This document shows positions 1 through 13,599 of a DNA stretch of 64,000 bases, piece by piece (positions within the stretch are counted from its first letter, which is position 1; each line of letters begins with the position of its first letter). Origin of the DNA: Tetrahymena thermophila SB210. Taxonomy: Eukaryota > Ciliophora > Oligohymenophorea > Hymenostomatida > Tetrahymenidae. The position numbers and the translations under genes were made by a program. The stretch spans positions 930,001-994,000 of the forward strand of contig NW_002476434.1 in NCBI RefSeq assembly GCF_000189635.1, given 5' to 3'. A model generated the notes under the pieces. It made no database searches. It saw only the letters and a list, made by a program, of their open reading frames with translations, and was not told where the DNA came from.

Positions 1-2851
1 ACCATTATGACTTGAATTATTCAAATTATTATTATTGTTATATTATTCGTCAGCAATTATATTATCATTTACTCCAGGCCCACTATCCATAATTTCGAAT
101 CTGAATGTCTTGAAACCTAAGTTCATGTAAGGCTTTACAGTTAAAGAAATATATCCCTTCTAAACACAATCGAGAGCATTTTGAAGGTAGTTAAATAAGA
201 CTTGCTTAATTCTACGCTAATCTTGAATCATTTAATAATCTTCCCCAAGCAAATCTGAGAAAAAAAACATCACTTTTTTCTGTTTACATTTCTCAAACAT
301 AACATCGCTCACTTCATTAAGCAATTTTCTTAAGGAAAAGTTTCTAATTTTCGTATTACCCATTGTGGAGTTATTTAATAGATTTTGTGGCGTATTTTGA
401 CCAACACCCATTTTAGGATTGCTATTATTTTTATTATTTAAGTTACTGTTTGGTTAGTTATTGTTTGTTTAGCTACTGCTTGGATTCCCATGAAAACTAT
501 ATTATCCATTCTCAATGATTTGGAGTTCGTTTTCAATACTATTTTAAGGAGACAACTGCTGATAAAATGAATCTTTTTTTTTAGGTTTGCCTGAATTTAG
601 CTCTTTTTTATTGGTATTATTTTCTTTAACTTGCTCTTTTTCTTTACTAGAAATGCCTTTTTCAAAAACAAAATCAAGGATATTATGGATTCCTGTAAAT
701 ATACTCATCAAGGAATATTTTAGGTCATAATATAAGTTGCTTTAACTTAAAGGGATAGCTACTTGTCCTATCTCAGTAGAAAGTCTGACTATTCTATCCT
801 AAAAAAAGTACAAAGTATCTTTAAAGAGTTCACGATATTACTTTCTTGTAACTTTAAGCATCTTGATAACTTCTTATTCTTGGTTGTTCTCAACATTTAT
901 GAGCAAAAGTGGTTCATTTACTGAAAATTGAAAAACTTATATTTTATATTAACATTTTGTGAAGGGTTTATTTTCCCAATCTTCGCAGTAATATCCTTTA
1001 AGTATTTCAACAAATCTAAATAATTTTTATAAAATAAATAAAACTAAACAAATGATAACAAAAGAAAATATATACTTTTATCCTTAATCATATTTTACAG
1101 AGGGTCTCTTCTTCACGATACTTCTTGATGTTACCATTTTTTTAATAGAGGGATTTTTATCAACCTTTGAAGGAGAATTAGAGTCTAAATCATCAAAAGG
1201 ACTTTCGTGCTCTTGCAAAGATTTTAAGTCGTTATTAAAATTATTATTGTTATTTATTTTCTTAGTTTATTAAATTAATGGTTTAATATTCATGTCTTAT
1301 CTTACTTTAATTTCTTTAGCTATTGCATGATGTTTTTCTAATATAAAATCTCTGAGAGTTTTTTTGGAGTTTGGGATATCCAACCTTATTTTTTACATGA
1401 ATTGATTAAACGACTCATCATTTTAAATCTTGAAATTCTACTAGGCTTCTTAATTAGAAGCATTTAAACTAATTTCGCCTGTTATGGAATTATATTTAGA
1501 AATAATAATGTTAATTGGTAGAACTTCGTCAACGATAACATTCCATTAATCCTTCTACTTTAAATTCAAAAAAGTTTCTCTCCTAAGTTTTTCATTCTTA
1601 AACAAGTTGAATATCGATAAGACACCTGTAAAATAAAAAAATATCTTTTAAGATAGTAAAGATGAGCTCAAGTCAAAATAAAATATTAGTTATCTTTGAA
1701 TTTTCTAGTAACCAAAATTAATTAAATTGATTAAAATCACCACAACCACTTTTTATTACTAATTAAATACTTTTCATAAATAGTCTGTCTAATTAATTAT
1801 TTTTCTTCGATTATATTATTCTATTTAGATATTAATGAATTATTACTTTTTTTATTACAAAATTTACAATCTATTTTTTTGATTTTTTAAGTAATATGTC
1901 TTGTCTTACAATACATTTTTAATTATTACAAAGCCAAATTATAAAATAGTAAGCTAAATTATGTTATGAATCTTCATATAAAAGATCTTTTTTTCAGTCT
2001 TTAAAACTATGCGGTCAAGATAAAAAGTTAAAAATTAATATTACTCATAACATGATTGCATTCGAATAAAGAATTATTTTAGATATTTATAATTTTGGGT
2101 TTATCTATGTTATAAGAAAGTTTTCCCTTTATTTAATGATTTTTCTTAAATATTTGCTAGTTTTAACAGTAAATTTTCTAAAATTTATAAGCCTAACTAA
2201 TGATTTTATCTTTTAAACTAAGAAATAAATTTCAAAAAGAAAAAATAAAACTTTAAACTTAAATTTACCTGATAATATACATAGAATGACTGCAATAGTA
2301 ACTTCCTACCATTACTATTGACTATTATCTATTGAAACTATTGAAAATACTAGTATAATGATTCTGCTTGACAAAATAAACATTAAGTCCCATATGAAGG
2401 TATTGGTTCTCATAAATAAGAGTAGAGAATAAACATATATATCTTCAATAAATATAAGCTATCCTATAGTCAGCTTTTTAACTATTGAACTTAGGAATAT
2501 GGAATAGCAAACTGTGCTGTATAAGTTGAGTAAAAATAAAAAATTCTTGAGATATTTGAGGTTTTGCTTAATTTAAAATAATGCAAAGCAATGAAGAATA
2601 GCATTGAAAGCTAAAACAACAAGACTAGTTATTTTTTACTCATATCCAACCTAAATGCACCCTGCTATACTTGTAATAATAATTATAACAACTGCTAAGA
2701 AATTTATTGCCTTGCCATCTATTAATCTATCTTCCTAATATTATTTTTCTAATTCTGAGTTTCTAAATCTTAGACTATATGGTCTTAACTAATACTTACT
2801 AAAATTATTCTGAAAGTACGTAACTTTCATACCCTTTTTAGAAGTCTTCAT
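1..2851 (-). CDS. Membrane histidine-kinase-like protein, C-terminal part outside the window
   Basis: Sensor-kinase-like protein, probably in a membrane. Exons read as complement(<1..1015, 1076..1625, 2269..2851); splice phases 1 and 2 match, and the introns are 60 and 640 bp. Exon 1 starts at an ATG (MKTSKKGMK) and encodes about six hydrophobic segments within residues 1-194. Exons 2-3 carry a linker that could be PAS-like. Next come a helical region and an Asn/Gln-rich insert, then an HATPase domain: N box FNYLQNALDCV (Asn about 657) and G1 box DSGPGV (Asp about 688). The segment matching the H box reads YYDLKYSLMSI, so the phosphoacceptor His is Tyr (codon 727-729, residue about 474). ATP-lid boxes and any receiver domain lie beyond the window. 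Such kinases are numerous in ciliates. The long first intron could hide another small exon. Confidence 0.8.
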
Positions 2852-4527
2852 TGTTCTAATTGAGTTTAAAAAACAAGCCTTACACTTCTGCTACTATCTA
2901 AAATGATTTTCTCACTATTATATCTATTATTACTATATATAATAATAATAAATTTCTAGTAATCGCTTTTATGAACTGCTTGCTTTATATTCAAAGTAGT
3001 CTAAAAATTAAATAGGAGCGTATCTTGTTATTTTAACCACCTAATTTCTCTACTTAAAAATCTAAAAATTAATTAGTGATTATAATTTATTTATTTGATT
3101 ATTTCAAATACTACTACTACCATAACAATAATAATATCAATAAAAAAAACCAAATTATTTAATCAAATACTATTCATATTAAACCTTCTTAAAAATATTC
3201 TTTATTTTTAAGCTTTATATTATTAATAGAAATGATTTTTTAATTTTCTATTAACTTTACAATAACATTTGATGCACCAAAACTTTTTAATTTAAGTAGG
3301 AATCTTCTTCAAATAATTTAATATTAAAATAAATATTAATTCATATTAAATATTTACATGAAATTAAAATATTTTTTGTAAAATTTTATTTATTATTTAA
3401 CAATATCAATTAAAATTATATTTTTTAATTAATTTAATTTTAATTTATTTTATTAAAATTCATTTTATTTAATTTAATTTTTTTAAATTAAAAAGAATAA
3501 ATATATTTTATTATTTTATTCATTTTTTTTGAATTATAAAATTACTTTAATTTTACATAATTTTATATTATATTATTTCAGTATGTGATCAGCTAGTTAT
3601 TTTTACAATCAATAATTATCTTCCTCCTGAAATCGAAATTTAATTTGTGGATAGAAATTATTTATTTGTAAAAAAAGCAAGTATTTTAGTAATATATAAT
3701 ACAAATTTATTTTATATAAATTTTTAGTAATATAAATAACACAGAAATTAATTTGCAAATTCATAACTCATTTTTACTTTATTTTTGATACTTTTATTTA
3801 TTTATTTACTTTACTGAATGAAATAATGAGCTCAAAATTATAATTTAATTCATACATTTCTTATTTAATTAGTTAAATGAAGAATTTTTTATTGAAATTT
3901 GATGGACCAGTAATTTTATAAATTTTTTCATCAATAAAGATTTTATTCAGTAGTTTATATTGGTTTTTAATTGATTGAAAAACTATTGAACTATTTTTTC
4001 TGCTCAAGGTGTGTTAAAATTATTTTAGAGCTCTCAATATAGAATTAAGCATCTTGTAAGGTTGCTAAAGTTTTATATTTACATAATTTTATTTTCTGCA
4101 GAGCATGAAAGCTCAGTATCTAAGCAAAATAATAATTGTAGCTGAACATATATCTAACTCGAATATAAAAATACTACAAATAATAAATATAGATAACTTT
4201 TCAAAATTTTATCTTTATTATTTCAAAATTAATTTCCTTGAAAAATAGATTCAGCAATTATTTATTTTTTAATTAGTTTATTTGTTTTTGCTTGCTTAAT
4301 TGTTTGTGATTATGCCTTTTATAATAATTTCATGTACACTTTATAAATCTACAAAAGAATTATAATTCAATAAAAACTTATTTTTTGTTAAGATATATAT
4401 TATTAAATTTTTGCAATAACTTTTAAAAAGTAGGAGATTATAAAAATTACAAATCTTTCTTTAGAAGATATACAAGAAAACTTATTTTAAGACAGACGAA
4501 AAAGACACAAATTTATTTATAAAAGAT
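2852..4527. other. AT-rich intergenic region between divergent genes
   Basis: This stretch separates the histidine-kinase-like gene (minus) from the pseudokinase-TPR gene (plus), so it must contain both promoters. It is very AT-rich with many A and T runs. I see no open frame with coding character and no RNA gene. Confidence 0.5.
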
Positions 4528-7281
4528 ATGGGTTGTTGTTGTGGAAAAAAGCCAATTTAGCGTAAGCAAGTTGATCCTCCAGTCGAGTAGAAATAGCCTT
4601 AAAGATATGAAGTTTAAGAAGAAGTTAGGTAGGCACCAAAATAACCTGTCGAATCAAAAAAAGAAGAAGTAATTGTAATAGAAGAACAAGAAGAAATTAA
4701 AATTGTTTAAGAAAAGCGCAGAGAAGAGCCTGTTGCTGTAAAAGCCGCTCCACCTATACCTAAGGATACCTATACTTTAAGCGATGTAGATCAAATTCCA
4801 GGAGCTCACAAACTTAATGAAAAAGAAAAATATAATGTGTTTAGAGCAATGCTCATACTCGATTCTAAAGGATACAAAATTCTCTAAATTACTACAGTTA
4901 TCAGTTTTGGAGTTGTTATCAATGCTGAGTCTAAAGAAGGGCGAGTTGTTTGTATGAAGATACTCTTCCATGATGAATAGTTGTTACCTACAAACGGAAA
5001 TGAAGAAGAGTAAAAAAGAATCTTATAAAAAGAGCTTGAGGTTATTTAAAGAGCTCACGATTCTGCTGTTAAGGACACTAAAGGATATGGAAAGAGAGTC
5101 TTAAAGTACAAGAGTCACTTCATAGAAAATGGAAAATCTATTGAAAACACAAATCTTAAAAATAAAAGCAATGATTTAATCTTGTTTGTTGAACAAGAAG
5201 ATAGTGTTAATAGCACTCTTTAAGAATTCATCAATCAAAACCGTGGTAAGCTCAACCCTCGTTCATTCCTTCTTGTTGCATAAGATTTAATTTGGGGAAT
5301 GTAGCACTTACATAATCAGAAATTGGTCAATCGTACTCTTAATCCAGATAAAATTTTAGTATCAAGTGATGGCAAAACATTCAAATATTGCGATTTCCGT
5401 GATATCAATTTAGCGGATAACAATTAATAAATTAAAAATCTCACAAAAACAAAATTGGAGAAAGATATTCAGCTTTAATCACCCTAAATTTAGCACATTC
5501 TCAAAAATAACCCATCTAACTTATACACAAATGCTCCAACTGATATTTGGATTATGGGTGCTTCCTTGGCTTAGCTTTCTGATATGGACTAAAAGTAGTT
5601 TAACCAATTCTCTGCTCCTGAAAATAACAAATTATTTGTTGGCGATGATGAGTAGACAAAAGCAAAACTCTAAAAAGAAGCTCTATTTTAAGCTATAGCT
5701 GCTCTTTAAGCTAGTTTTTCTAACAAAAGCTAAGTTAAGTCCTCTTACAACCCTTCTGATTCTAAATTGAAAAACTAATTCCCTGGATCTAGCAAGCTTA
5801 ATGAGGACTGTAATGAATTATTATCTGAGATTTTAGAGATAGATGAACAAGAGCGTCTCATGCACAAAATTTCAAGTAGAATGGATTATTTGGCTCTTAA
5901 ATATCACTTAAATGCAATTTAACCTCGCCATCTTCCTGATTACATTAAAGGTAAGCAAATAAAGACATCAAATGATAGGTAAGATATTTAGAAATTGGAA
6001 TAATAAGTTGCTGCCAACCCCTCTAATGCTCAAGACCATGCTAAGTTAGCTTCTTGCATATTCTAATATGACAAGGATAACATAAAGAAAGGTATCGACC
6101 ATATTAACAAAGCTATCTAATTAGAACCAAACAACTCTGACTACTATAATATCCAAGGTTGTCTCTATGAAAAAGCTTTAATGATTGAAGAAGCAGAAAA
6201 ATCCTTTAAAATAGCCGTTGAAAAAGATCCATCATCTTCTCTTGCATATCACAATCTAGGTTATATGAATTAAAAAATATATTAAAATAACGAAGAAGCT
6301 GTTAAATACTATTAAAAGGCTGTTGAGAAAAATTCAAGAGCAGAATCTTCTCTTTTTAATATAGCTGTTGCCTATAAAGACTAGAAGAAATTCGCTGAGG
6401 CTAAGCAATAATATGAAAAGCTTTTAAAAATAAATCCTAATGACAGCTAAATATATAATAATTTAGGTTTTTTGTATGTAGAAAATCCATAATTAAGAGG
6501 AAGCGAACAAGAAAGAGAAACTGAACCTGAAGCTTTATTCAAAAAGGCCCTTGAAATTAATCCTAAAGATATATGTGCATTAGTTAATCTGTCATAAGCT
6601 CAACTTTAAAAAGATGCAGGTTTTGAAATGCATTAAGATGAAATCATTAAAAACTTAGCATATGCTGAAAAAATAAGCCCTAAGCATGCCTACATTTATT
6701 ACGTAAAAGGCTTGATGGAAATGATTAAATCTGAACCTAATTGGTAAAACGCTCTTGATAACTTCAATAAAGCTTTACAATTCAACCCTGCATTTTCTCT
6801 TGCTGCATATTAAATAGGTTTAATTTAATATGAAGTTTAAACTTTAAATAAACCATTATCAGAATCAATACAACATTATGAAAAAGCAATTATATTAGAT
6901 AGAAATAATTACTATGCATATTATAGTCTTGCAATAGCAATTGAAGACCAGCTTAAATCCACTCACAGCCAAGCAGAAGTCAGTAAACTAAGAGCTAAGT
7001 GCTTAGTTAATTATCAAAAAGCCATTTAAGTCAAGCCTGACTATATTGAAGCTCTTAATAATATAGCTGTGTTTATCAAAACTGTTTCCCTTCAAGAAAA
7101 TAAATTGAAGAAAAATTCAAAAGAATATGAAATAGCAGAGTACTTCTTGAAGTAAGCAGAAGGTTTAGCTCCAAACCACAAAATAATTATTGACAATTTA
7201 GAAAAACTTTACAATGAAGTCTAGCAAGAAGATTTAGCCTAATAGAAAGCAATTAAAAGCATTCTTGCTGGAGAAGAGTGA
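4528..7281 (+). CDS. Lipid-anchored pseudokinase with C-terminal TPR repeats
   Basis: Intronless frame of 917 codons plus TGA. The N terminus MGCCCGKK fits N-myristoylation at Gly2 with palmitoylation at Cys3-5, so membrane attachment is likely. A Glu/Lys-rich linker runs to about residue 85. A kinase-like domain follows (about 87-370): VCMKIL keeps the ATP-site Lys (144), but the catalytic loop reads NRTLNPDKIL instead of HRDLKPENIL (Asp to Thr270, Asn to Lys275) and DFG reads DFR (289-291). Catalysis is therefore unlikely. From about residue 490 to 900 there are repeated TPR helices, for example YHNLGYMNQKIY and YNNLGFLYVENP. The protein looks like a scaffold that joins partners through its TPRs. 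No upstream in-frame ATG was preferred because MGCCCG is so characteristic. Substrate and pathway are unknown. Confidence 0.9.
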
Positions 7282-8040
7282 GTGATCAATCTTGTTATTA
7301 TTATAATATAATTTATTTATTAATATTTATTAATTTTACATGTATCGGAATTTTTTACTTATATATAAAAAATTATTAACATATGTTTTATTCCTAAATC
7401 AAAATTTAAAATTATTTTCATTATTTATTAAATTTTTTTTATTCAACATCAAAAAAATAGTAATTTTTACGTTTTTAAAAAACTTGACTATGGGCAATCA
7501 AACTTATTATTCTCCAAAATATAACAAATTTTTGTATTAAACACCCTTATACAACTTAGCTCATAGTGAATTTACTAAAAAAATTGCTATTATTTATAAA
7601 TAATAAAAGTTAATTTATTAATTTTTGAGCTAATTTTCTTAATAATGATCCTAAAAAATGTTTAATTTTGAAAGAAAAATCTGAGATCTTTCCAAGTTTA
7701 CAAACCTAATTCAACATCTTATTTTAAACACCTAAAAATATTTTTTTCTTAAAAAATATATTAAAATTTTTATAACTAAAGACTTTTTGAAATTGAAAGT
7801 TTGTTAATATTGATTGATTAATCAACAAAAATTAATATTTAAGATTAGTTTTTTTATGAATTTAAAATATAAATCATTTTAAAATAATTTTTTTTAAATA
7901 TAATTTAAAAAAAAAAAAAAGATTATTTCAAATGTGTCTATATTAAAATATTAAGTACATACATACATATTATAAAATTTAACAAATTTTAAATATAATT
8001 TCTTTCATTTTAAATTGATTTTATACCAAATATAATGTTA
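7282..8040. other. AT-rich intergenic region between convergent genes
   Basis: This lies between the 3' ends of the pseudokinase-TPR gene and the first ABCG gene. It should hold the polyadenylation signals of both. It contains long A/T runs, including an A run near 7908-7920, and no convincing coding frame. Confidence 0.5.
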
Positions 8041-10160
8041 TCATTAAACCTTTTATTTAAGTAAAGATAGCAACACAAATGCTACTATCGTATAGGCAAA
8101 AGATAATACAATTAGACATCCAACAGACTCCCACATGCTTAAATCAAAGTTCAATTGATGTATTGGGTTTTAAGGATACCCTTAACCTTCATAAGAATAT
8201 TCATTTTAGGCTACTGCACTAAAAGAGTACTTAAAAGGAGATAAGTATTAAATCCAACCAATCCAAGAAGCATAATCACCTTGATTTTTATAGTAACCAC
8301 CAAAGAGCATGAATGGAATTAAAAGCATTGGAGTAACTGCAATAGAAACTTATGCATTTTAAAAGATGCATCCACATAAGTAACCCAAGCCTAAACCAGT
8401 TATACCTTAAATTGCACAAACAAATATTAAAAACAATACTTTACCAGGATTGTCAGTATTTAATCCAATCATCCAATAAACAATTATACTTGACAAGGCA
8501 GGGAAAAAAGCTGAAGGTAATATGTCTACTATATATTTTCCTATGAAGTAAGGTCCTACTGAATAAAGCTTGGAATTCTCTTCTCTTAAATAAGTTTACT
8601 TTTCTTGAGGAAAAGTTAGAACACATGGTAATAAAGCCATCATGAAATTACCATAGACCCAGAAAAACATGAAACCATTTTTATCATTAATATTTCGCTG
8701 TGTTGGATTATCTAAAGGCCCAGGAATTTACCAATAGATTGCACCCATTAAAAGTGATATTAAAATGCTTTGTATAAGACGAGCTATAAAAAGAATAGGA
8801 TTTCTTTTAAGTATTTTAGTCTACCTTAGTGTAATTTATGCAATTTAGTAAAAATAACTAGTTCCTAGTTATTTTGCAGGAAGGTTTCCTTATTATGATT
8901 GTTATATTTCCCTCATGATTACCGGTTTTAAGTTGTTAGAGTACTCTTAATAATAGAGCGAATAATTCTTTTAATTTATCTCATTTCCATTGCTCATGAT
9001 CGACATTAAATAGTCTTTTGAATTGAATTAAAAATAAATAAATAGAAAATTAATTAAATTAAAATCATTTCTATTAAAAAAATGTTTTCAAATAAATTTT
9101 CTAAAAACTTCAAGCAAAAAAAATTTATGAAATTGATAAATTCCTTTCAAATAACAATTAACAATGTGAGAAAATTATTTTTTATTTACCTGCAGGGTTA
9201 GAATGAATAGGACATTTGAATCCGATGCTAGAAAAATAATTTACTACATTCATTCCACCAGGACCTTAATAGATAAATTATCCTTCTACCATAAGCATTA
9301 CATGGTCAAGCATATTCCAAATATCTGAAGAGGGTTAGTGAATGGTGAACACAACTGTTTTATTTTAATTATGAGCATATCTCCTCAAAAGGTCAATTAT
9401 ACAGTAAGCAGTAAAACTATCTAAACCAGATGTGGGCTCATCCAGAAATATACACTAAGGATTACTAATAAGTTCATATCCAATTGATGTACGCTTCTTT
9501 TCACCCCCTGAAATACCTTTTATATTTGTTAAGATGTAATTAAAAGGTTGTTAAAATTGGAAAATGTAATGAAGATTTTGTTTTATTTAAATTATTTTAC
9601 CTTTAACAAAGTTACCACCAATAAAAGTGTTTTGGCATTTTTCTAGTTTCAACATTTTAGTTATTTCTTCTACTTTTTTGCTTTTTTATTCTGCAGTACC
9701 TGTAGTCTTGAGGTTTGCTGCGAATTAAAAGCATTCTTTAACTGTTAATGCTTCAAGTAAAATATCATCTTGCATAACATACGAAGCAAATTAAGTAAAT
9801 TAGTCTGCACTGTATGCAATATTGTTTGCAAGAATATCGCCTTTTAAAACTTGAGTCGATGAATTTTAAACTCTTTAACAGAGAATATTAAGCAAGGTTG
9901 TCTTACCAGCTCCTGAAGAACCTTTTAATAAAATAAAATAAACTCTCTCATTGTAATAAATTTTATTAATTTAATTTACCTAGAATAGCATTCACTTGGC
10001 TATTCTTGCATATACCAGAAACTCCTCTGAGAATATGTTATTAGTTTTTTTTCTTTATTACAGTATAATCAATATCCTTAAAAACAATATCAATCTTTTC
10101 ACATTCTCCTGTTTATTTAGGGGAAATTTTAATAGAATTAGGACTACCTTAATCAGACAT
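8041..10160 (-). CDS. ABCG-type half-transporter, array copy 1
   Basis: Membrane ATP-driven transporter subunit of 600 residues, domain order NBD then TMD as in the ABCG (White/WBC) family. Exons complement(8041..9014, 9190..9516, 9601..9921, 9980..10160), all introns phase 1, total a multiple of three. Start is MSDQGSPNS. Walker [12 protein letters not shown] begins at residue 61; Q loop region [10 protein letters not shown]; signature [12 protein letters not shown] about 169; Walker [13 protein letters not shown] about 189; H loop TIHQPSSDIW (His 227). The last exon encodes six hydrophobic segments with LREENSKLY and YWMIGLNTDN between them. It ends LKQKVQ, with the final Gln written TAA before TGA. 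It must dimerise to work; the substrate is unknown. It is the first of six same-strand copies. Confidence 0.95.
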
Positions 10161-11487
10161 TTTAGTATTTTATTTAATTCTTAATTTTTGTATAATATTG
10201 ATTTATAAAAATATTGTTTTTTTGATTTGTCTTATTAAGAAATGAGTTTTTGTTATTTTTGTAATTTATGAAATAGAAAAAAGTAAATTCTGATTAATTT
10301 TGGTTCGATTTCTCAATAATTTATATGATTTTTAACTAATTTATATAAATATTAATAAAAATAAGTTACTCTAAAATATATGGCTTTTTATGTGCTGATA
10401 AATTTTGATATTTGAATAATTCCAGAAAATTTGCTTTTCTTTCTTTATTTTTTCCTTTTTCAAGAGCAATAATTTATTTATCATTTTATAGTTTATTAAA
10501 TACATATTAGATAAAAGTAATTTAATCTTATTCATTTATTTGCTATATGTTAAAATGTAAGATTATACAAATAAGAACTTAAATATTTTTAATATCATTA
10601 AAATGTTATAAATACAAATATTTTATATATTAACAAAAAAATGAAAATTAACATTATTACGATTTGAATACATTTAAATATTATTAAAAATAATAACAAT
10701 ATAAATAAATAGATTATTACATATGATTTAAATATTTATCAAAAAAACTTGCTTGAGATTTGAAAATTATCATAATAAAGAAGATACGATATAGTTACAT
10801 ATATCATCATCAATGTCAAGTAAAAAAAAACTTCTTATAAAATTCTAAAACTTATTTTAATTATTAAATATAAATTAAATTTAATGCTTTGTAAAAATAA
10901 TAGTAAATTATTTATTTTTATTGCTAATTGTTGTGTTTTTTTTTTTTTGCAACCAGTTTACAAGTTTTATTATTAACAAATATTTAATTTTAAAAAAATT
11001 TGCTAGGTTTTAGCTTTAAATTATTTAAGAAATACAGAAAATAATTGTAAAAACTTAATTTTTTAATTTTATTTTTTAGCCAACATTAAAAAGTGGGATT
11101 TTTATTTTTGATAGGCTTAAATAAAAATAATAACGAAGGATCTCAAGAAATGATTATCTTTTGAAAAGTATCATTAAAAAAATATTATTTAGGTAAATTA
11201 AAAACAATCTCAATAATGTCTTTAAACTTTTATTATTCAATATTATCTTAAGTTTTGAAATGTGATTAACTTTTATTTAAATTAATTGATGATTACAATA
11301 CAATAGATTTCTAATTCTATAAAAATGTATTGGATGCAATAAATTTAATTTGATAATCATTTATTTTAGAATTATTATTAAAAGTAATATAATTTTTATA
11401 ATAAATACTTAATATTTAGACAAAAATAGTATAATTTAAAATACATTTAATGGTAGTAATATTATATATATTATAACTTATTTTATT
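10161..11487. other. Intergenic region upstream of ABCG copy 1
   Basis: This spacer holds the promoter of copy 1 and the 3' end of copy 2. It is AT-rich and has no coding frame I can support. CTGATAAATTTTGAT at 10395-10409 resembles sequences upstream of other array members. Confidence 0.45.
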
Positions 11488-13599
11488 TCATTAAACTCTC
11501 TTTTTAAGAGTAGCAAGGAAAATAAAGGAAATTATTGTGAAACCTGCGAATAAACCAGCTAAGGATCCAAGTGAAGACCACATACCTTGGTCAAAATTTA
11601 ATTATTTTATTGGGTCCTATGGGTATCCAGGACCATCATATGAGTATTCATTTATGGTGACAGCCTAAAATGCATATTTAAATGGTGAAATATATTAAAT
11701 CCATCCAATCCAAGCTGCGTAATCAGAAGCATTTTTATAAAAACCTGCAAATAACATGAAAGGCATCAACAACATAGGAGTAACAGCAATAGCCATTTAT
11801 GCATCACTGAAAGCTGAACCTCCTAAATATCCAAGACCTAACCCTGTTAAACCTAAAATAGCACAAACTAGAATAAAGAAAAATACTTTTCCAGCATTTT
11901 CATCATTTAGGCCAACCATCCAATAAACTATTAAACAAGAAATTAAAGGGAAAATAGCTGCAGGGAATGCATCTACAATAAACTTGCCAAAAAAGTATGG
12001 ACTAACAGTATACAGCTATGCGTTCTCTTCTCTTAAAAATACAGCTCTTTCAGATGGGAATGTTAAAATGCAAGGATTAAGTGTCATCATAAACATACCA
12101 ATACACCAGAAGAATAAGAATCCATTTTTATCATTTACATTTCTTTGAGAAGGGTTATCGTTCGGACCTGGAATTTACCAATAAATGGCTCCTATGAAGA
12201 GAGAAATGATGATACTTTAGATAAGACGAGCTTTAAAAATCAAAGGGTTTCTTTATAAAATTCTGACCTATCTCATTGCAATTTAGCCAGTTTGATAAAG
12301 CATACTAGTTTAAACTTATTTATTAGGTAGTTCTCCATCATGTGCATTTTAGATATCACTAGATACAATAGATTTGAGTTTGGTATCATACCCTTAGAAG
12401 TAAATGGGATAGCTTTTTACGTTAGCATCGCTTTCTGCATGCATGATTGACATAAAGTAATCTTTTTTTATGGAATTAAAATTAGATAAGAAAATTTTAA
12501 ATAATTCAATTGATTGAAGAGCTGTATGCTTATTAATTCAATTTTATGTCAAAATAAATAAATTTTTTTACCTGCAGGATTAGAGTATTATGGACATTAG
12601 AAACCAATGCTAGAAAAATGATTTACAACATTGATTCCTCCAGGACCTTAATAAATAAATCTTCCTTCAACCATAAGCATTACGCGGTCGAATAAATCCC
12701 ATATATCAGAAGAAGGTTAGTGAATAGTAAATGTCACTGTTTTATTTTTATTGTGAGCATATCTTCTTAGCAATTCAATGATGCTATAAGCGGTGAAACT
12801 ATCTAAACCGGAAGTGGGTTCATCCAAAAATATAGCAGCAGGATCACTTATCAATTCATATCCAATAGAAGTTCTTTTTCTTTCACCTCCTGAAATACCT
12901 AATTTGTTAAATTGAAGACTTAATTTATTTTGTCTTGTTAGAGATAAATTTTGATTGAACTAAATGTAAATTTCTTATTTAAAATTTGATGGTATTATTT
13001 TTAATAAAGTTAATAGTGAAATTTTAAATAAATTTACCTTTAACAAATAAGCCACCAACAAATGTGTTTTAGCATCTTTCTAATTTTAATTACTTAACCA
13101 TTTCTTAAACTCTATCATTCTTTTCTTTGGCAGTTCCATTAGTTTTTAAATTTGCAGCAAATTAAAAGCATTCTTTAACTGTCATAGTCTCAAGCAAAAT
13201 ATCATCTTGCATAACGTATGTTGCAAATTTATTGAATTATTATGCGTTGAAAGGAGTTTTATTTGCAAGTACTTCTCCACTTAATTAAGATTTTTTAGTA
13301 CTTTGAATTCTCTAGCATAGTATATTTAATAAAGTTGTTTTACCAGCTCCTGAAGAACCTATTTATTTATAAGCAAATTGAAAATTGTTTAGCATGTTAA
13401 AACAAAATTTTATTTAATTACCTAAAATAGCATTAAGTTATCCACTTTTGCAGACTCCTTCAACACCTTTTAATATTTCTTTAGGTCCCTATTTAGTTGA
13501 TACTGAGTATCTAATATCTTTGAATATAATATCAACAGAAGGAGTTTTATCCATTCTATATGGAGTTACTTTTCCAGTATTGCTTCCTGTATCAGACAT
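11488..13599 (-). CDS. ABCG-type half-transporter, array copy 2
   Basis: A 599-residue NBD-TMD half-transporter. Exons complement(11488..12461, 12572..12898, 13038..13358, 13422..13599), all phase 1, and the last three exons match copy 1 in size. Start is [10 protein letters not shown]. Walker [12 protein letters not shown] begins at residue 60; signature [12 protein letters not shown]; Walker [14 protein letters not shown], where copy 1 has CIFLDEP; H loop TIHQPSSDIW. The TMD contains [24 protein letters not shown] and [10 protein letters not shown], then the extracellular-loop stretch [19 protein letters not shown]. It ends ATLKKRVQ with TAA then TGA. Its TMD is very like the copy at 55282-57450. 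The substrate cannot be told; many ABCG proteins move lipids, sterols or drugs. Confidence 0.95.

Noticed and set aside
7900..7925. Poly-A run as a telomere or retroposon tail
   Set aside because: No telomeric G-rich repeat and no flanking target duplication; such runs are common throughout the spacers.
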